DNA from: Clostridia bacterium
GTDB lineage: Bacteria; Bacillota; Clostridia; Oscillospirales; CAG-272
DNA: 46,192 nt
NCBI GenBank assembly: GCA_017453365.1
Contig: JAFTKH010000009.1
Location: 1-46,192 of the forward strand
Reading direction: 5' to 3'
Positions 24,423 through 33,873 of this stretch are shown one piece after another (position 1 is the first letter of the stretch; each line of letters begins with the position of its first letter). The translations under genes and the position numbers were made by a program. Below the pieces are notes generated by a model. The model made no database searches and was not told the DNA's origin. It saw only the letters and a program-made list of their open reading frames with translations.

Positions 24423-25326
24423 CTTTCAAATCCATAATATTTATTTTCGGTATTGCCAATGTAAGGTCGCTGCGTTTTATCTTTATTCCCTCGCCGCGTG
24501 TAAGAAGTTCAAAGGCCTCTTTACTGCCGCCGAAGGATATCTCGGAGAGTGAATCACATCCTGCGAATACGTCGGCGTCCTCAAGCTCGCGAAGCCCCTT
24601 TGGCATTGCGATACGACGAAGCGACGAACAATCGACAAAGGCGTCATAGCCGATATGCTCCGTGCCTACCGGGAGGATTACCGAGCCAAGTGATGAGCAG
24701 CCGCGAAACGCCCTTCTGCCTATTTTTTTAAGTCTACTCGGCATATCGACAATTTTCAGAGATCTACAGCCTTCAAAGGTGCTTTCATCGATAAGCCCCA
24801 TATTATCGGACAGCTTCACCGCCTCAAGAGAAAAGCAGGAGAAAAATGCGTTAAACTCGAGGAGTACACAGCTTGAGGGTATTATAACGTCGGTGAGATT
24901 GAAGCAAAAGGCAAAGGCTCCCGCTCCTATCATGTACACACTCTCTGACAGCTTGAGGCTCGAGAGCGAGGCGCAGCCCTCAAACGCTCCCTCTCCTATA
25001 TGCTTTACAGTATCCGGCATATTTACGGAAAGAAGCGACGGGCAAGAGGAAAACGCCTCGTCTCCAATCTCTAAAAGCCCCCATTCCATAGCGACGCGCT
25101 TTAAATTGTTACAACCCGCGAACGCCGAGGCGGATATCCTCTCAAGCGAGCGCGGCAGTATTACCTCTGTAAGGTTTTCAAATCCGCGAAAGGCATTCTC
25201 ACCTATCTCACGCATACCTTCGGGAATCACGACAGTTTTTACGCTCGCATCATCCGTGTACATTCCCGCATAAACTACGGTATTTTCCTCGTTTTGCAAA
25301 GGAAGGTTTACAAATTCACCCTTCAT
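24412..25326 (-). CDS. BspA-type leucine-rich-repeat protein without signal peptide
   Basis: A 304-residue protein made almost entirely of LRR_5 (BspA/TpLRR) repeats of about 23 residues, with units such as MREIGENAFRGFENLTEVILP and VKHIGEGAFEGCASLSSLKL. About ten units are visible, followed by a short basic and hydrophobic tail. BspA-like LRR proteins are usually secreted adhesins, but here there is no signal peptide or anchor, so a cytoplasmic scaffold is implied. The ATG at 25326 lies four bases after the valS stop; a TTG at 25338 is in frame but overlaps valS. It overlaps the HAD gene at its end. Function unknown. Confidence 0.82.
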   Translation of the reverse strand: MKGEFVNLPLQNEENTVVYAGMYTDDASVKTVVIPEGMREIGENAFRGFENLTEVILPRSLERISASAFAGCNNLKRVAMEWGLLEIGDEAFSSCPSLLSVNMPDTVKHIGEGAFEGCASLSSLKLSESVYMIGAGAFAFCFNLTDVIIPSSCVLLEFNAFFSCFSLEAVKLSDNMGLIDESTFEGCRSLKIVDMPSRLKKIGRRAFRGCSSLGSVILPVGTEHIGYDAFVDCSSLRRIAMPKGLRELEDADVFAGCDSLSEISFGGSKEAFELLTRGEGIKIKRSDLTLAIPKINIMDLKDEI

Positions 25327-25330
25327 GCGC

Positions 25331-27961
25331 TCACCCAAGCTTCGAAAGAGCTACAGTCAGCGAGTCTTTTATTTCAAGGTATTTTGCAAGCTTCGCGCGC
25401 TCCCCATCGATAACCGCAGCGGGGGCCTTCGACACGAAGCCCTCGTTCGCGAGCTTACGCTCTATACGCTCAATTTCAGCCTCGTTCTTCTTCATTTCGG
25501 CATTTAGTCTTACGCGCTCCTTTTCAAAATCAATAACGTCGGCGAGAGGAATATACATATTTCCGGCATCAGTAGCTATCATTACCGCATCGTCGGTATC
25601 ATAGCTGTCGGTGAATATAACCTCTGACGCACCTGCAAGCTTCTCAACTATCTTTGATGCTCGAAGGAAGGAGTCTCGGTATTTCGTTACTGCATAGAGC
25701 TTTGCACGCTTTGAGGGAGGTACGTTCATCTCCGCTCGCCTTGCTCTTATTGCGGTAATAACGGATATAATTCTGTCAACGTCGGCCTCTGCCTCGGGAT
25801 AACGGGACGTATCTTTTGCTTCTGGATATTTTTCAAGCATTATCGTTTCTCCGTTATGCGGCAGCGCCTGATAGATTTCCTCTGTAATAAAGGGAATATA
25901 GGGATGCAGAAGCTTGAGAACAGAGGTCAGAACGTATACAAGCACGCGCTTCGCGGTGAGTGCGGGAGCTCCGCCCTCGAAAATGCGGCTCTTTGTCATC
26001 TCTATATACCAATCACAGAACAGGTCCCAAGTGAAGGAATATATCTCGGAGAGCGCTATTCCGAGCTCATAGTTCGCGATATTATTGTTAACGCTTTCGG
26101 CAAGTCCCGACAGACGGGAGAGTATCCACTTATCCTCAAGGGCAAGCTCCTCCTCCAAGGGCATTTCGAGAAGCTCACCGTCACTCTCGGTAAGGTTCAT
26201 AAGGACGAAGCGAGATGCATTCCAGAGCTTATTTGCAAAGTTTCTCGCTGCTTCTATCTTCTCATCAGAGAAGCGCATATCGTTTCCGGGAGAGTTTCCT
26301 GTAGCGAGCGCGAAGCGAAGGGCGTCGGCGCCGTATTTGTCTATAACCTCCAGCGGGTCAATACCGTTGCCGAGCGATTTTGACATTTTTCTTCCCTGAC
26401 TGTCCCTTACAAGTCCGTGTATGAAGACAGTCGAGAAGGGCTTCTCTCCCATATGCTCGAGTCCCGAGAATATCATTCTCGATACCCAGAAGGTAATTAT
26501 GTCATAGCCCGTAACGAGCGCGCTCGTGGGGTAGTAACGGCGAAGGTCATCTGTTTCGTCGGGCCAACCGAGAGTCGAGAAGGGCCAAAGTGCCGATGAG
26601 AACCACGTGTCGAGAACGTCACTCTCCTGGCGCATAGTCTCGCCGCATTTCGGGCATACGGTGACGTCCACCTTCGACACCTCCATATGTCCGCAGGAAT
26701 CGCAATAGAAGGCCGGTATTCTGTGTCCCCACCAAAGCTGACGGGAAATACACCAGTCAAGGATGTTATTCATCCAATTAAAGTAATTCTTCGAAAATCT
26801 CTCGGGAACGAAGCTGACGGAGCCGTCCTCTACGGCACGGATAGCAGGCTCTGCGAGCGGCTTCATTTTAACGAACCACTGATCGCTCGTAAGAGGCTCG
26901 ACCGTTGTTCCACATCTGTAGCAGGTGCCGACGTTATGTGCGTGGGGCTCGGTCTTTACAAGATATCCCCCCTCTTCAAGGTCGGCAACAAGAGCCTTTC
27001 TGCAAGCATATCTGTCCATACCCTCGTATTTACCCGCATAGGAGTTCATCGTCGCGTCGTCGTTCATAACCTTTATCTGCTCAAGTCCGTGACGCTCTCC
27101 AACGAGGAAGTCGTTAGGGTCATGTGCAGGAGTTATCTTAACACAGCCCGTACCGAAGCCTATCTCAACGTAGTCGTCGGCTACGACGGGTATTTCGCGA
27201 CCGACTATCGGTAGTATCAGCGTCTTACCTATAAGATGCTTCGTGTTCTCATCCTCGGGGTTTACCGCGACGGCGGTATCACCGAACATGGTTTCGGGGC
27301 GTGTGGTAGCTATCTCTACATAGCCCTCCTCGCCTTTAATCGGGTATTTGATATGCCAGAAGAAGCCGGGCTGGTCCTTATACTCAACCTCGGCATCAGA
27401 GAGGGCGGTTAAGCATCTCGGACACCAGTTTATAATTCTGTGTCCTCTGTATATCAGTCCCTTATCGTAAAGGTTAACGAACACCTCACGGACTGCACGA
27501 GAGCAGCCCTCGTCCATAGTGAAGCGCTGGCGCGACCAGTCACAGGAAGCACCGAGCTTCTTCAGCTGTCCGGTTATTCTTGCCTCGTAGGAGTCCTTCC
27601 ACGCCCATACGCGCTCGAGAAATTTTTCACGTCCGAGATCATAACGCGAGAGCCCCTCGTCGACACGGAGTCTTTCCTCAACCTTTATCTGCGTTGCTAT
27701 ACCTGCGTGGTCGGTGCCGGGAACCCAAAGGGTGGAGTAGCCCTGCATACGCTTCGTGCGGACGAGGATATCCTGGAGTGTTTCATCAAGAGCGTGTCCC
27801 ATATGAAGCTGTCCCGTTACGTTTGGCGGCGGTATTACTATAGAGAAGGACGGCTTCGCTTTATCGCCGTCAGGCTTGAAATAGCCCCTTTTTTCCCATT
27901 CCGAATAGAGCCTGTCCTCAAATTCGGCGGGATTATAATTTTTCGCAAGTTCTTTCCTCAT
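25331..27961 (-). CDS. valS: Valyl-tRNA synthetase
   Basis: Class I synthetase of 876 residues. The HIGH-type motif is [15 protein letters not shown], followed by [16 protein letters not shown], typical of ValRS. The editing domain (CP1) spans about residues 175-360. KMSKS is present as [10 protein letters not shown] near residue 520. The anticodon-binding domain and a C-terminal coiled coil ([15 protein letters not shown]) complete the protein. I chose ATG 27961, with GGAAGGA upstream; the open frame before it runs through the T-box terminator. Expression is set by the T-box leader at 27996-28264, so it responds to uncharged tRNA-Val. The LRR and HAD genes ride on the same transcript. Confidence 0.97.
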   Translation of the reverse strand: MRKELAKNYNPAEFEDRLYSEWEKRGYFKPDGDKAKPSFSIVIPPPNVTGQLHMGHALDETLQDILVRTKRMQGYSTLWVPGTDHAGIATQIKVEERLRVDEGLSRYDLGREKFLERVWAWKDSYEARITGQLKKLGASCDWSRQRFTMDEGCSRAVREVFVNLYDKGLIYRGHRIINWCPRCLTALSDAEVEYKDQPGFFWHIKYPIKGEEGYVEIATTRPETMFGDTAVAVNPEDENTKHLIGKTLILPIVGREIPVVADDYVEIGFGTGCVKITPAHDPNDFLVGERHGLEQIKVMNDDATMNSYAGKYEGMDRYACRKALVADLEEGGYLVKTEPHAHNVGTCYRCGTTVEPLTSDQWFVKMKPLAEPAIRAVEDGSVSFVPERFSKNYFNWMNNILDWCISRQLWWGHRIPAFYCDSCGHMEVSKVDVTVCPKCGETMRQESDVLDTWFSSALWPFSTLGWPDETDDLRRYYPTSALVTGYDIITFWVSRMIFSGLEHMGEKPFSTVFIHGLVRDSQGRKMSKSLGNGIDPLEVIDKYGADALRFALATGNSPGNDMRFSDEKIEAARNFANKLWNASRFVLMNLTESDGELLEMPLEEELALEDKWILSRLSGLAESVNNNIANYELGIALSEIYSFTWDLFCDWYIEMTKSRIFEGGAPALTAKRVLVYVLTSVLKLLHPYIPFITEEIYQALPHNGETIMLEKYPEAKDTSRYPEAEADVDRIISVITAIRARRAEMNVPPSKRAKLYAVTKYRDSFLRASKIVEKLAGASEVIFTDSYDTDDAVMIATDAGNMYIPLADVIDFEKERVRLNAEMKKNEAEIERIERKLANEGFVSKAPAAVIDGERAKLAKYLEIKDSLTVALSKLG

Positions 27962-27995
27962 TTTATTTCTATCCTTCCAAGAGATTTTAATCAAC

Positions 27996-28264
27996 AAAAA
28001 AGCCCGAGCTTGCAGCGAAGGCTGCAAACTCGGGGCGCAAAAATGCACGGTACCACCCGAACTTTGGGGAAATCCCCCTTCATTACCTCTTAACGCGAGT
28101 AACGCCGAATTCTACAGGGCAGAGGCCAAAAAATCGGCACCCCGCCGTTCCTTTCGGTTACTGTGGCGACGACCTTCGAGCGCCCACGCCCGAGAGCTTT
28201 CACCAACCGCTCTCTCTCTTTAGGGCAAAAACGCCTACTCCTCCGCCAAGGATATCATCTATCA
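27996..28264 (-). promoter_or_regulatory. T-box leader of valS (Val)
   Basis: The core GGGTGGTACCGTG (minus strand, 28058-28046) is the antiterminator motif; TGGT fits a tRNA with discriminator A, as tRNA-Val has. A terminator stem CCCGAG(T)TTGCAG/CTGCAA(G)CTCGGG with T6 lies at 28034-27996. Stem I shows AGTA, an AGAGAG segment with GGTTGGTGAAAG loop, and CGAAGGTCGTCGCC. GTC after GAAG is the likely specifier codon. Confidence 0.92.
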
Positions 28265-28270
28265 ATAGAT

Positions 28271-28299
28271 ATTTTAACACATAGCTTCGGTTTTGTCAA
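28271..28299 (-). promoter_or_regulatory. valS promoter
   Basis: TTGACA (28299-28294), 17 bases, TAAAAT (28276-28271). The -35 lies in a small palindrome with arms TTCGGTT/AACCGAA, which may also end thiI transcription. Confidence 0.85.
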
Positions 28300-28327
28300 C
28301 CGAATTATTTCATATTTTACCTGTATT

Positions 28328-29548
28328 TTACCTGTACCCCTCGTAAATTAGCTTCGTTTCGGTATACATAGTAGCATACGCCTCCTCCATTAAAGCTTCG
28401 ATGTCGAGCTTCTCCACCTCGCGCAAAACCTCTTCGAGCTTCGGCTGGGTCTTTGGGTGACGGGGAGTAAATACGGTACAGCAGTCCTCAAACGGGAGAA
28501 TAGAGGTATCGAACGTTCCGTAATGGCGAGCCTCTCTCACTATTTCTTCTTTATCAAGTCCTATGCATGGACGAAAAACGGGGATATCCGTAGCGCTGTC
28601 GGTGACCTCGATAGCCTTAAGCGTCTGCGACGCTACCTGACCGAGGCTCTCTCCCGTGATGAGAGCTCCGCACTTATATTCTTTCGCGCACCTCGTTGCC
28701 AATCGCATCATAAAAATCCGAAGAATGAGCGTGAAATAATCCTCGTTGCACTTATCCCTTATTTCCTCTTGAATATGAGTTAAGGATATTACGTGAACGT
28801 GTATCTTCGAGCAGAACTCACACATTTCCTGTGCCAGCTGCATAACCTTTTCCTTCGCGCGCTCCGAGGTATAGGGGAAGGACTCAAAATGAAGTGCCTC
28901 TATCTCGAGGCCGCGCTTCGCCATCATACAGCCCGCGACGGGTGAGTCTATTCCGCCCGAGAGAAGGAGCAGTCCGCGTCCTGCGGAACGGAGAGGCAGA
29001 CCGCCCGCGCCCTTCTCCTGCCCTGCTCTAATGTAGGCGTTATCATCTCTCACCTCGACAGTAACGGTCACGTCGGGCTCGTGAACGTCGACCTTTATTC
29101 CGCGCACGCTCGACAGAACAACACCGCCTATCTCCCTTGAAATCTCGGGGGAGGTAAGAGGAAATTTCTTATCCGAGCGCTTTGCGTCAACCTTGAAGGT
29201 GCGCGCACGGGACAGCTTCGAGGGAAGATATTTCTTCGCTACCTCCATAATACTGTCCATATTTTTCTCGCACACGGCAGCGCGGTTCACTCCGACTATG
29301 CCAAACACGCGCTTTGCTGCGGCGTACATTCCGTCCATATCACACGCCTCGTTTCTCGGCTCAACGTAGACCGTGCTCTGCTTGAAATAAATATTAAATT
29401 CTCCGAAGGGCGAGGCTCTGCGACGCAGCTCCTTCACGAGCGCGGACTCGAAATTCTGTCTGTTCGCCCCCTTCAAAACCACCTCGCCAAACTTACAGAG
29501 TATCACCTCGGGGATGGCAGCTTCATCTATTCTTCTCGTAAGGTCCAT
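28328..29548 (-). CDS. thiI: tRNA 4-thiouridine synthase ThiI (no rhodanese domain)
   Basis: A 406-residue sulfurtransferase that makes s4U8 in tRNA. The N-terminal ferredoxin-like and THUMP domains (about 15-165) include ILCKFGEVVLKGANRQNFE. The PP-loop ATPase domain carries LLLLSGGIDSPVAG (near residue 195) and ends with DCCTVFTPRHPKTQP. The rhodanese domain found in E. coli ThiI is missing, as is normal in Firmicutes, so sulfur must come from a dedicated cysteine desulfurase; no desulfurase gene lies beside it. AAAGGA is upstream of the ATG. It follows a small lipoprotein gene by 22 bases and precedes the valS promoter. Confidence 0.95.
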   Translation of the reverse strand: MDLTRRIDEAAIPEVILCKFGEVVLKGANRQNFESALVKELRRRASPFGEFNIYFKQSTVYVEPRNEACDMDGMYAAAKRVFGIVGVNRAAVCEKNMDSIMEVAKKYLPSKLSRARTFKVDAKRSDKKFPLTSPEISREIGGVVLSSVRGIKVDVHEPDVTVTVEVRDDNAYIRAGQEKGAGGLPLRSAGRGLLLLSGGIDSPVAGCMMAKRGLEIEALHFESFPYTSERAKEKVMQLAQEMCEFCSKIHVHVISLTHIQEEIRDKCNEDYFTLILRIFMMRLATRCAKEYKCGALITGESLGQVASQTLKAIEVTDSATDIPVFRPCIGLDKEEIVREARHYGTFDTSILPFEDCCTVFTPRHPKTQPKLEEVLREVEKLDIEALMEEAYATMYTETKLIYEGYR

Positions 29549-29570
29549 TTTTCAAAAATCCTTTTCGTTT

Positions 29571-30029
29571 TTAACTTAATATTCTCGAAAGAGTTTCCTT
29601 CATTTTCTCTTTATCGGTTCCAAAACAGTATATTACGAGGTCGCACCTCACCGTTACGTCTCCGTCTCCATCTGCCAGCGTGCGCAAAAGCTCAATTCTC
29701 TCTGCCGCGAGCTCCGATATACGAAGTCCCTCATCCGCCGACTCAACCTTAAATACTCCAAGCTCCGTGAGCGAGTCTAGCCGCGAATGAACAAGCAGAG
29801 TAAAATCAGAGGGGAGCTCGACGTCACCGAACATAATCGAGCGAAGCTCTTCGCTCATATATTCTCCGTCCTCAGGCCCTGCCTCAGAGCTATATATTCT
29901 GCCCTGCACTCCAGACTCTTGTAAATAAGCATCTACCACAGAGCGAGAACTCTCATAGCTCTCAAGACAGGAGCCGAGCGAGAAAACCGTAAGCAATAGC
30001 GTAAAAATCAAGGTCACCCGTTTCTTCAT
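29571..30029 (-). CDS. Small lipoprotein of unknown function
   Basis: I do not recognise this 152-residue protein. A lipoprotein signal, MKKRVTLIFTLLLTVF, ends in LGSC with Cys21 as the lipid site. The mature part is acidic; ESADEGLRISELAAERIELLRTL looks helical, and VTVRCDLVIYCFGTDKEKM gives a central strand. A family of sporulation- or envelope-linked lipoproteins of similar size exists in Clostridia, but I cannot match it. It lies between ansA (81 bases upstream) and thiI (22 bases downstream), and is probably co-transcribed with thiI. Localisation to the outer face of the membrane is the only firm inference. Confidence 0.7.
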   Translation of the reverse strand: MKKRVTLIFTLLLTVFSLGSCLESYESSRSVVDAYLQESGVQGRIYSSEAGPEDGEYMSEELRSIMFGDVELPSDFTLLVHSRLDSLTELGVFKVESADEGLRISELAAERIELLRTLADGDGDVTVRCDLVIYCFGTDKEKMKETLSRILS

Positions 30030-30110
30030 AAAGCACCTCTTTAAAACAGCTTAATACGCTTAAGCCTATGAAAAAGGAGCAAAATTTATAACGTCACAAA
30101 TTTATTCAAG

Positions 30111-31151
30111 TCATAAGCTCCGCCGTTCGGTGAGCTCTCCTGCTACGTTGCATTCCATTTTACGCTTTATTTCATCCTTATCAAGCCCGAGGCTGAAAAG
30201 ATAATAAAGCTTCGCAATCGCGGCCTCAGTTGTCATATCGTGACCGCTGACCGCTCCTGCCGAAACAAGTTCAGAGCTCGTTTCATATTCTCCGAGACTG
30301 ACCGTTCCAGACGGGCACTGCGAGCAGACGGTAACGACAGCACCGGAGGCGAAGGCCTTCTTAATTATCGGAAGCAAGCTACCCTCTCCCATGGGAATAT
30401 TTCCCGCACCGAAGCTCTCAAGGACAATTCCCGAAAGCTTCTCGGTCATTATATCCTCGAAAAGTCCGAACTGTATTCCCGGAAATATTTTCAATACCCC
30501 TATCGGTACCGCGGAGAAGAGCGAAAGGGTCGGAGTTGCCGTGTCATCGACCGAGGAGGCAATAACCTCCGTATTGTATTTTATTGTTATTCCCGCTTCC
30601 GCAAGCGGCGGAAACGAGGGCGAGTCGAACGCAAGAAGGCCGTCAGCACTCACCTTCATAGCACGGTTTCCGCGAAGAAGGCGTCCACCGAAATAGAGGC
30701 ACACCTCGCTGACAACCCCCTCACCCGCTATCATAATTGACGTTATAAGATTATCCTTTCCGTCGGAGCGCAGAGCGGACAAGGGTATCTGCGAGCCCGT
30801 AAACACAACGGGCTTACCAAGCCCTCTTAACATAAATGAGAGCGCAGAGGCAGAATAAGCCATAGTATCCGTGCCGTGAAGAACGACAAATCCCGAAAAA
30901 TCATTTCTTCTTTCAAAAATTATTGACGCTATACTGTTCCACTCGGGCACGCTGATATTAGACGAATCAAGTAAGGGGGACATCTCATATAGCTCCCACT
31001 CGGGAAACCCTTCGTCGTAAAGGTCGGGGATACCTCGAAGCGCCGACGAGAAGAAGCCCTCGGCGGGTTTGTATCCGCGCTCCGTTTTTTTCATTCCTAT
31101 CGTTCCGCCTGTATATATCACAAGGACGGGTTTTATAGCCGTTTTTGTCAT
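30111..31151 (-). CDS. ansA: Type I L-asparaginase
   Basis: Cytoplasmic amidohydrolase of 346 residues that turns asparagine into aspartate and ammonia. The two active-site threonine motifs are VIYTGGTIGMKK (near residue 15) and VVLHGTDTMAYSA (near residue 90); the Lys of the triad lies in SALRSDGKDN. QCPSGTVSLGEYE and SGHDMTTEAAIAKL are in the C-terminal domain. There is no signal peptide, which fits the type I class. The start is seven bases after ruvX, so ruvX-ansA form a tight pair with rlmA upstream. Confidence 0.93.
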   Translation of the reverse strand: MTKTAIKPVLVIYTGGTIGMKKTERGYKPAEGFFSSALRGIPDLYDEGFPEWELYEMSPLLDSSNISVPEWNSIASIIFERRNDFSGFVVLHGTDTMAYSASALSFMLRGLGKPVVFTGSQIPLSALRSDGKDNLITSIMIAGEGVVSEVCLYFGGRLLRGNRAMKVSADGLLAFDSPSFPPLAEAGITIKYNTEVIASSVDDTATPTLSLFSAVPIGVLKIFPGIQFGLFEDIMTEKLSGIVLESFGAGNIPMGEGSLLPIIKKAFASGAVVTVCSQCPSGTVSLGEYETSSELVSAGAVSGHDMTTEAAIAKLYYLFSLGLDKDEIKRKMECNVAGELTERRSL

Positions 31152-31158
31152 CTATTAT

Positions 31159-31611
31159 TTACATATCTCCCGTTTTTTGCTTTGCGGAACGCTCTCTGTC
31201 AATATAATTTTGGAGTATTATTTCTGCGGAAAGAGTGTCGACAGCAGCGCGTCTTTTCTTACCAAACGTCCCCGTCTCTCCAAGAAAGCGGTAAGCCGCC
31301 ATAGTAGTCATACGCTCGTCATAAAAGTCAATAGGTATCGAGGTATACTCGGAAACCAGCGTGGCGAAGGCACGTATAACGTCCGCCCTCTCTCCCTCGG
31401 TTCCGTCCATATTTTTCGGCAGACCTACAACTATTTTCTTGCACCCGCGTACCTCGGCTTCGGCCGCTACACGCTTCGCGGTATTGCGCATACCTCCCTC
31501 GGATATAGTGCATATTCCAGAGGCAAGCATACCCGAAATATCGCACTCTGCAAGGCCCGTTCTCGTATCGCCGTAATCTATTCCCAGATATTTACCGTGA
31601 TTTAAGTCCAT
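31159..31611 (-). CDS. ruvX: RuvX/YqgF-type RNase H-fold nuclease
   Basis: A 150-residue protein of the YqgF/RuvX family, proposed to act as a Holliday-junction resolvase and in 5' processing of pre-16S rRNA. YLGIDYGDTRTGLAECD holds the first catalytic Asp; IVVGLPKNMDGTEGERAD, FYDERMTTMAAYRFL and VDTLSAEIILQNYID carry the remaining acidic positions. Length is normal for the family. It lies nine bases after rlmA and seven before ansA. Confidence 0.94.
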   Translation of the reverse strand: MDLNHGKYLGIDYGDTRTGLAECDISGMLASGICTISEGGMRNTAKRVAAEAEVRGCKKIVVGLPKNMDGTEGERADVIRAFATLVSEYTSIPIDFYDERMTTMAAYRFLGETGTFGKKRRAAVDTLSAEIILQNYIDRERSAKQKTGDM

Positions 31612-31620
31612 ACGTCCCCC

Positions 31621-32439
31621 TTATTTAAAGAGTTTTCTGTATACGTCAACGCAAAATTCTATTTCAGTACTTACGGAGGAGAGAGCGTAAAGCCTGTCCC
31701 TCTCGGCAGCCCCCGTTCTGTATGCGTAGGGGGTCATCATAAAAAGCTCGCGCACGGCATCGGCACCGTTGACAGTGACCGTGTAATTCAGCCGGTCGGA
31801 CGCAATAAGCTCGAAGCCCGCAAGCTCCGCCGCATCGGGCTCATTCTCCCTCGGCAGGTCGTATATCGCACTCTTAAGCCCCATTAGATGCCGCCTGCCC
31901 GGATAGGCAAAAACAAACGTGCCGTGAGTCGAAAGCACCCTGTGTATCTCTTCCCTAGCAAGAGGCGAGAAAATGGAGATAACTGTATTAAACGAGGCAT
32001 CAGCTGCAGGAATATCGTATGAGCTCGCGACAGCGAGCGAAAGACGCGGATTTTTCTTCGCGGCGTACCTCACCGCTGTCTTCGATATATCGAAGCCATG
32101 GACGCGCGACGTACCGTCGCGCAGGGCAAGAGCGCGCTCCACTCGGTCGGTATAATACCCCTCACCGAGTCCCGCGTCCAGCACAGTGCCGCCGCGCGGC
32201 GTAAGCTCCAAGACCCTCTCCGCGACCCGCTCTGCGAGCGGCTCGTAATAGCCGCGCTCGAGAAACGCACGCCGCGCGCGCACCATCTCGGCATTATCGC
32301 CGTGCATGCCGCCCTTCTTAGACAAGAGAAGATTGTAATACCCCTCCTTCGCACGGTCAAAGGAATGACCGCGAGGACATTTCTTCATATTGCCGAAGCT
32401 CTCAAGCTCGCCGTGGCAAACAGGACATACGAATGACAT
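31621..32439 (-). CDS. rlmA: 23S rRNA guanine-N1 methyltransferase, RlmA family
   Basis: A 272-residue SAM-dependent methyltransferase. The N-terminal zinc site CPVCHGELE...CPRGHSFD, followed by KEGYYNLLLSKK and MVRARRAFLERGYY, is diagnostic of RlmA(I)/(II). The SAM motif is VLDAGLGEGYYTDRV near residue 90. Gram-positive homologues methylate G748 and can affect tylosin susceptibility, Gram-negative ones G745; I cannot tell which from sequence. Its transcript continues into ruvX. The ~200 bases to queA contain the imperfect palindrome at 32526-32648. Confidence 0.9.
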   Translation of the reverse strand: MSFVCPVCHGELESFGNMKKCPRGHSFDRAKEGYYNLLLSKKGGMHGDNAEMVRARRAFLERGYYEPLAERVAERVLELTPRGGTVLDAGLGEGYYTDRVERALALRDGTSRVHGFDISKTAVRYAAKKNPRLSLAVASSYDIPAADASFNTVISIFSPLAREEIHRVLSTHGTFVFAYPGRRHLMGLKSAIYDLPRENEPDAAELAGFELIASDRLNYTVTVNGADAVRELFMMTPYAYRTGAAERDRLYALSSVSTEIEFCVDVYRKLFK

Positions 32440-32525
32440 AAGTCACTCCTTTCTTTTTATTTCAGAGTGCTGAGCAGGAAAATGTATTCAAAAAAAGGAA
32501 AAGCTGATGCTATATAAGATTGAAT

Positions 32526-32648
32526 GCTGGTTAGTAGAAATTGCGTGAGACGAGGCAAACCGAGCGAGTAACGCGACGGCGTAGTTACCTACGTCGAGTG
32601 TTATGAGTCGAAGGTTTAACAAAGTATCACACAATTTATACAATCAGC
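32526..32648. repeat. MITE-like long imperfect palindrome
   Basis: The two halves of this 123-base segment are imperfect reverse complements over nearly their whole length. Matching blocks from the ends inward are GCTG, AAATTG, GTGA, AAACC and CGACG, meeting at a centre CGTAG-TTAC-CTACG. It encodes nothing and fits a small non-autonomous element or REP-like unit. Its right end forms the last codons and stop of queA (stop at 32638-32636). A related core, TTACCTACGTC, recurs near 19729. Copy number elsewhere cannot be seen from here. Confidence 0.6.
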
Positions 32649-33715
32649 ATCGCGTCGCCGAAGGAGAAAAATCGATACCTCTCCCTTACAGCTTCATCAT
32701 ACGCCCGCATCACGTTCTCCCTGCCTGCAAGCGCGCTAACGAGCATTAAAAGGGTGCTTTCGGGGAGATGAAAATTGGTTATCAGGGCATCTATCGCCTT
32801 GAATTTATAGCCCGGGTATATGAATATCGAGGTCGAGCCCTGCATAGAATGAAGCTTTCCCGACTCGTTCGCAACACTCTCAAGCACTCGGCAGGCCGTA
32901 GTGCCTACAGCTATCACTCTTCCGCCACGCGAGCGGCGCTCGTTTATCTCTCTTGCAGTCTCTTCAGATATCGAGAAATACTCGGCGTGCATCAGGTGTT
33001 CCTCTATTTTCTTTACCTTCACAGGACGGAAGGTTCCAAGGCCGACGTGAAGCGTCACCTCTGCAAAGCCCACCCCCTTCGCCTTTATTCTCTCAATCAG
33101 CTCTTCTGTGAAATGAAGTCCCGCCGTAGGAGCAGCGGCAGAGCCAGCCTCCTTCGCATATACAGTCTGATAATCGTTTTTATTCTCGAGCTTCTTCGTT
33201 ATATAAGGCGGCAGAGGCATATTTCCAACCTCGTCAAGCACCTCGTAAATGTTTGAGTATTTCTCGGTATCGTAAGAAAACCTTACCGTCCTGTTACCGC
33301 CGTCTACTATACCCGTAACCGTAGCGGACAGAACACCCCCGAAGGTGAACGATGCGCCGACACGTGCCCTCTTTCCCGGTCTTACAAGCGTTTCCCACTC
33401 GCCGCAGTCAAGCGCACGGAGCAAAAGCAGCTCCATCGGCGAACCTGTTTTATCAGCCGTTCCGAGAAGCCGCGCGGGTATGACCTTCGACGAGTTGACA
33501 ACAAGAATATCCTCGGGGCGAAGATAATCTATCACCTCATAGAAGGTTTTGTGCGACAGCTCGCCCGTCAGCTTATCGAGCACCATCATTCGGCAGGCGT
33601 CACGCCTCTTCGAGGGCTCTTGCGCTATCAGCTCCTCGGGTAGCTCAAAGAAAAAATCCTCGGTACAAAGCTCGGTCTTCGTCCTCTCGTTCACTATAGT
33701 TTTCTCATCAGTCAT
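32636..33715 (-). CDS. queA: tRNA preQ1(34) S-adenosylmethionine ribosyltransferase-isomerase
   Basis: A 359-residue enzyme that adds the epoxycyclopentane ring in queuosine synthesis. [27 protein letters not shown] is the family N-terminus (residues 20-46), and [40 protein letters not shown] and [16 protein letters not shown] are its conserved blocks. Twenty extra residues precede the usual start ([16 protein letters not shown]); a start inside this extension is possible but no better site is seen. tgt is not adjacent. Its last codons belong to the palindromic element at 32526-32648. The region upstream (33716-33873) is shared with the divergent dapA. Confidence 0.95.
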   Translation of the reverse strand: MTDEKTIVNERTKTELCTEDFFFELPEELIAQEPSKRRDACRMMVLDKLTGELSHKTFYEVIDYLRPEDILVVNSSKVIPARLLGTADKTGSPMELLLLRALDCGEWETLVRPGKRARVGASFTFGGVLSATVTGIVDGGNRTVRFSYDTEKYSNIYEVLDEVGNMPLPPYITKKLENKNDYQTVYAKEAGSAAAPTAGLHFTEELIERIKAKGVGFAEVTLHVGLGTFRPVKVKKIEEHLMHAEYFSISEETAREINERRSRGGRVIAVGTTACRVLESVANESGKLHSMQGSTSIFIYPGYKFKAIDALITNFHLPESTLLMLVSALAGRENVMRAYDEAVRERYRFFSFGDAMLIV

Positions 33716-33873
33716 TTATACAGCCTCGTCAAAAAACAAAATCGTACATATTATATTAGTACGGATAGCAATAGCTACCGCACTGCGCATAAAACACACA
33801 TAATTTAATATTATACATTAGTTAACCCCCGATTTCAAGGGTCGGGGCAAAAAAACTGATTTTGGGGACAAAA

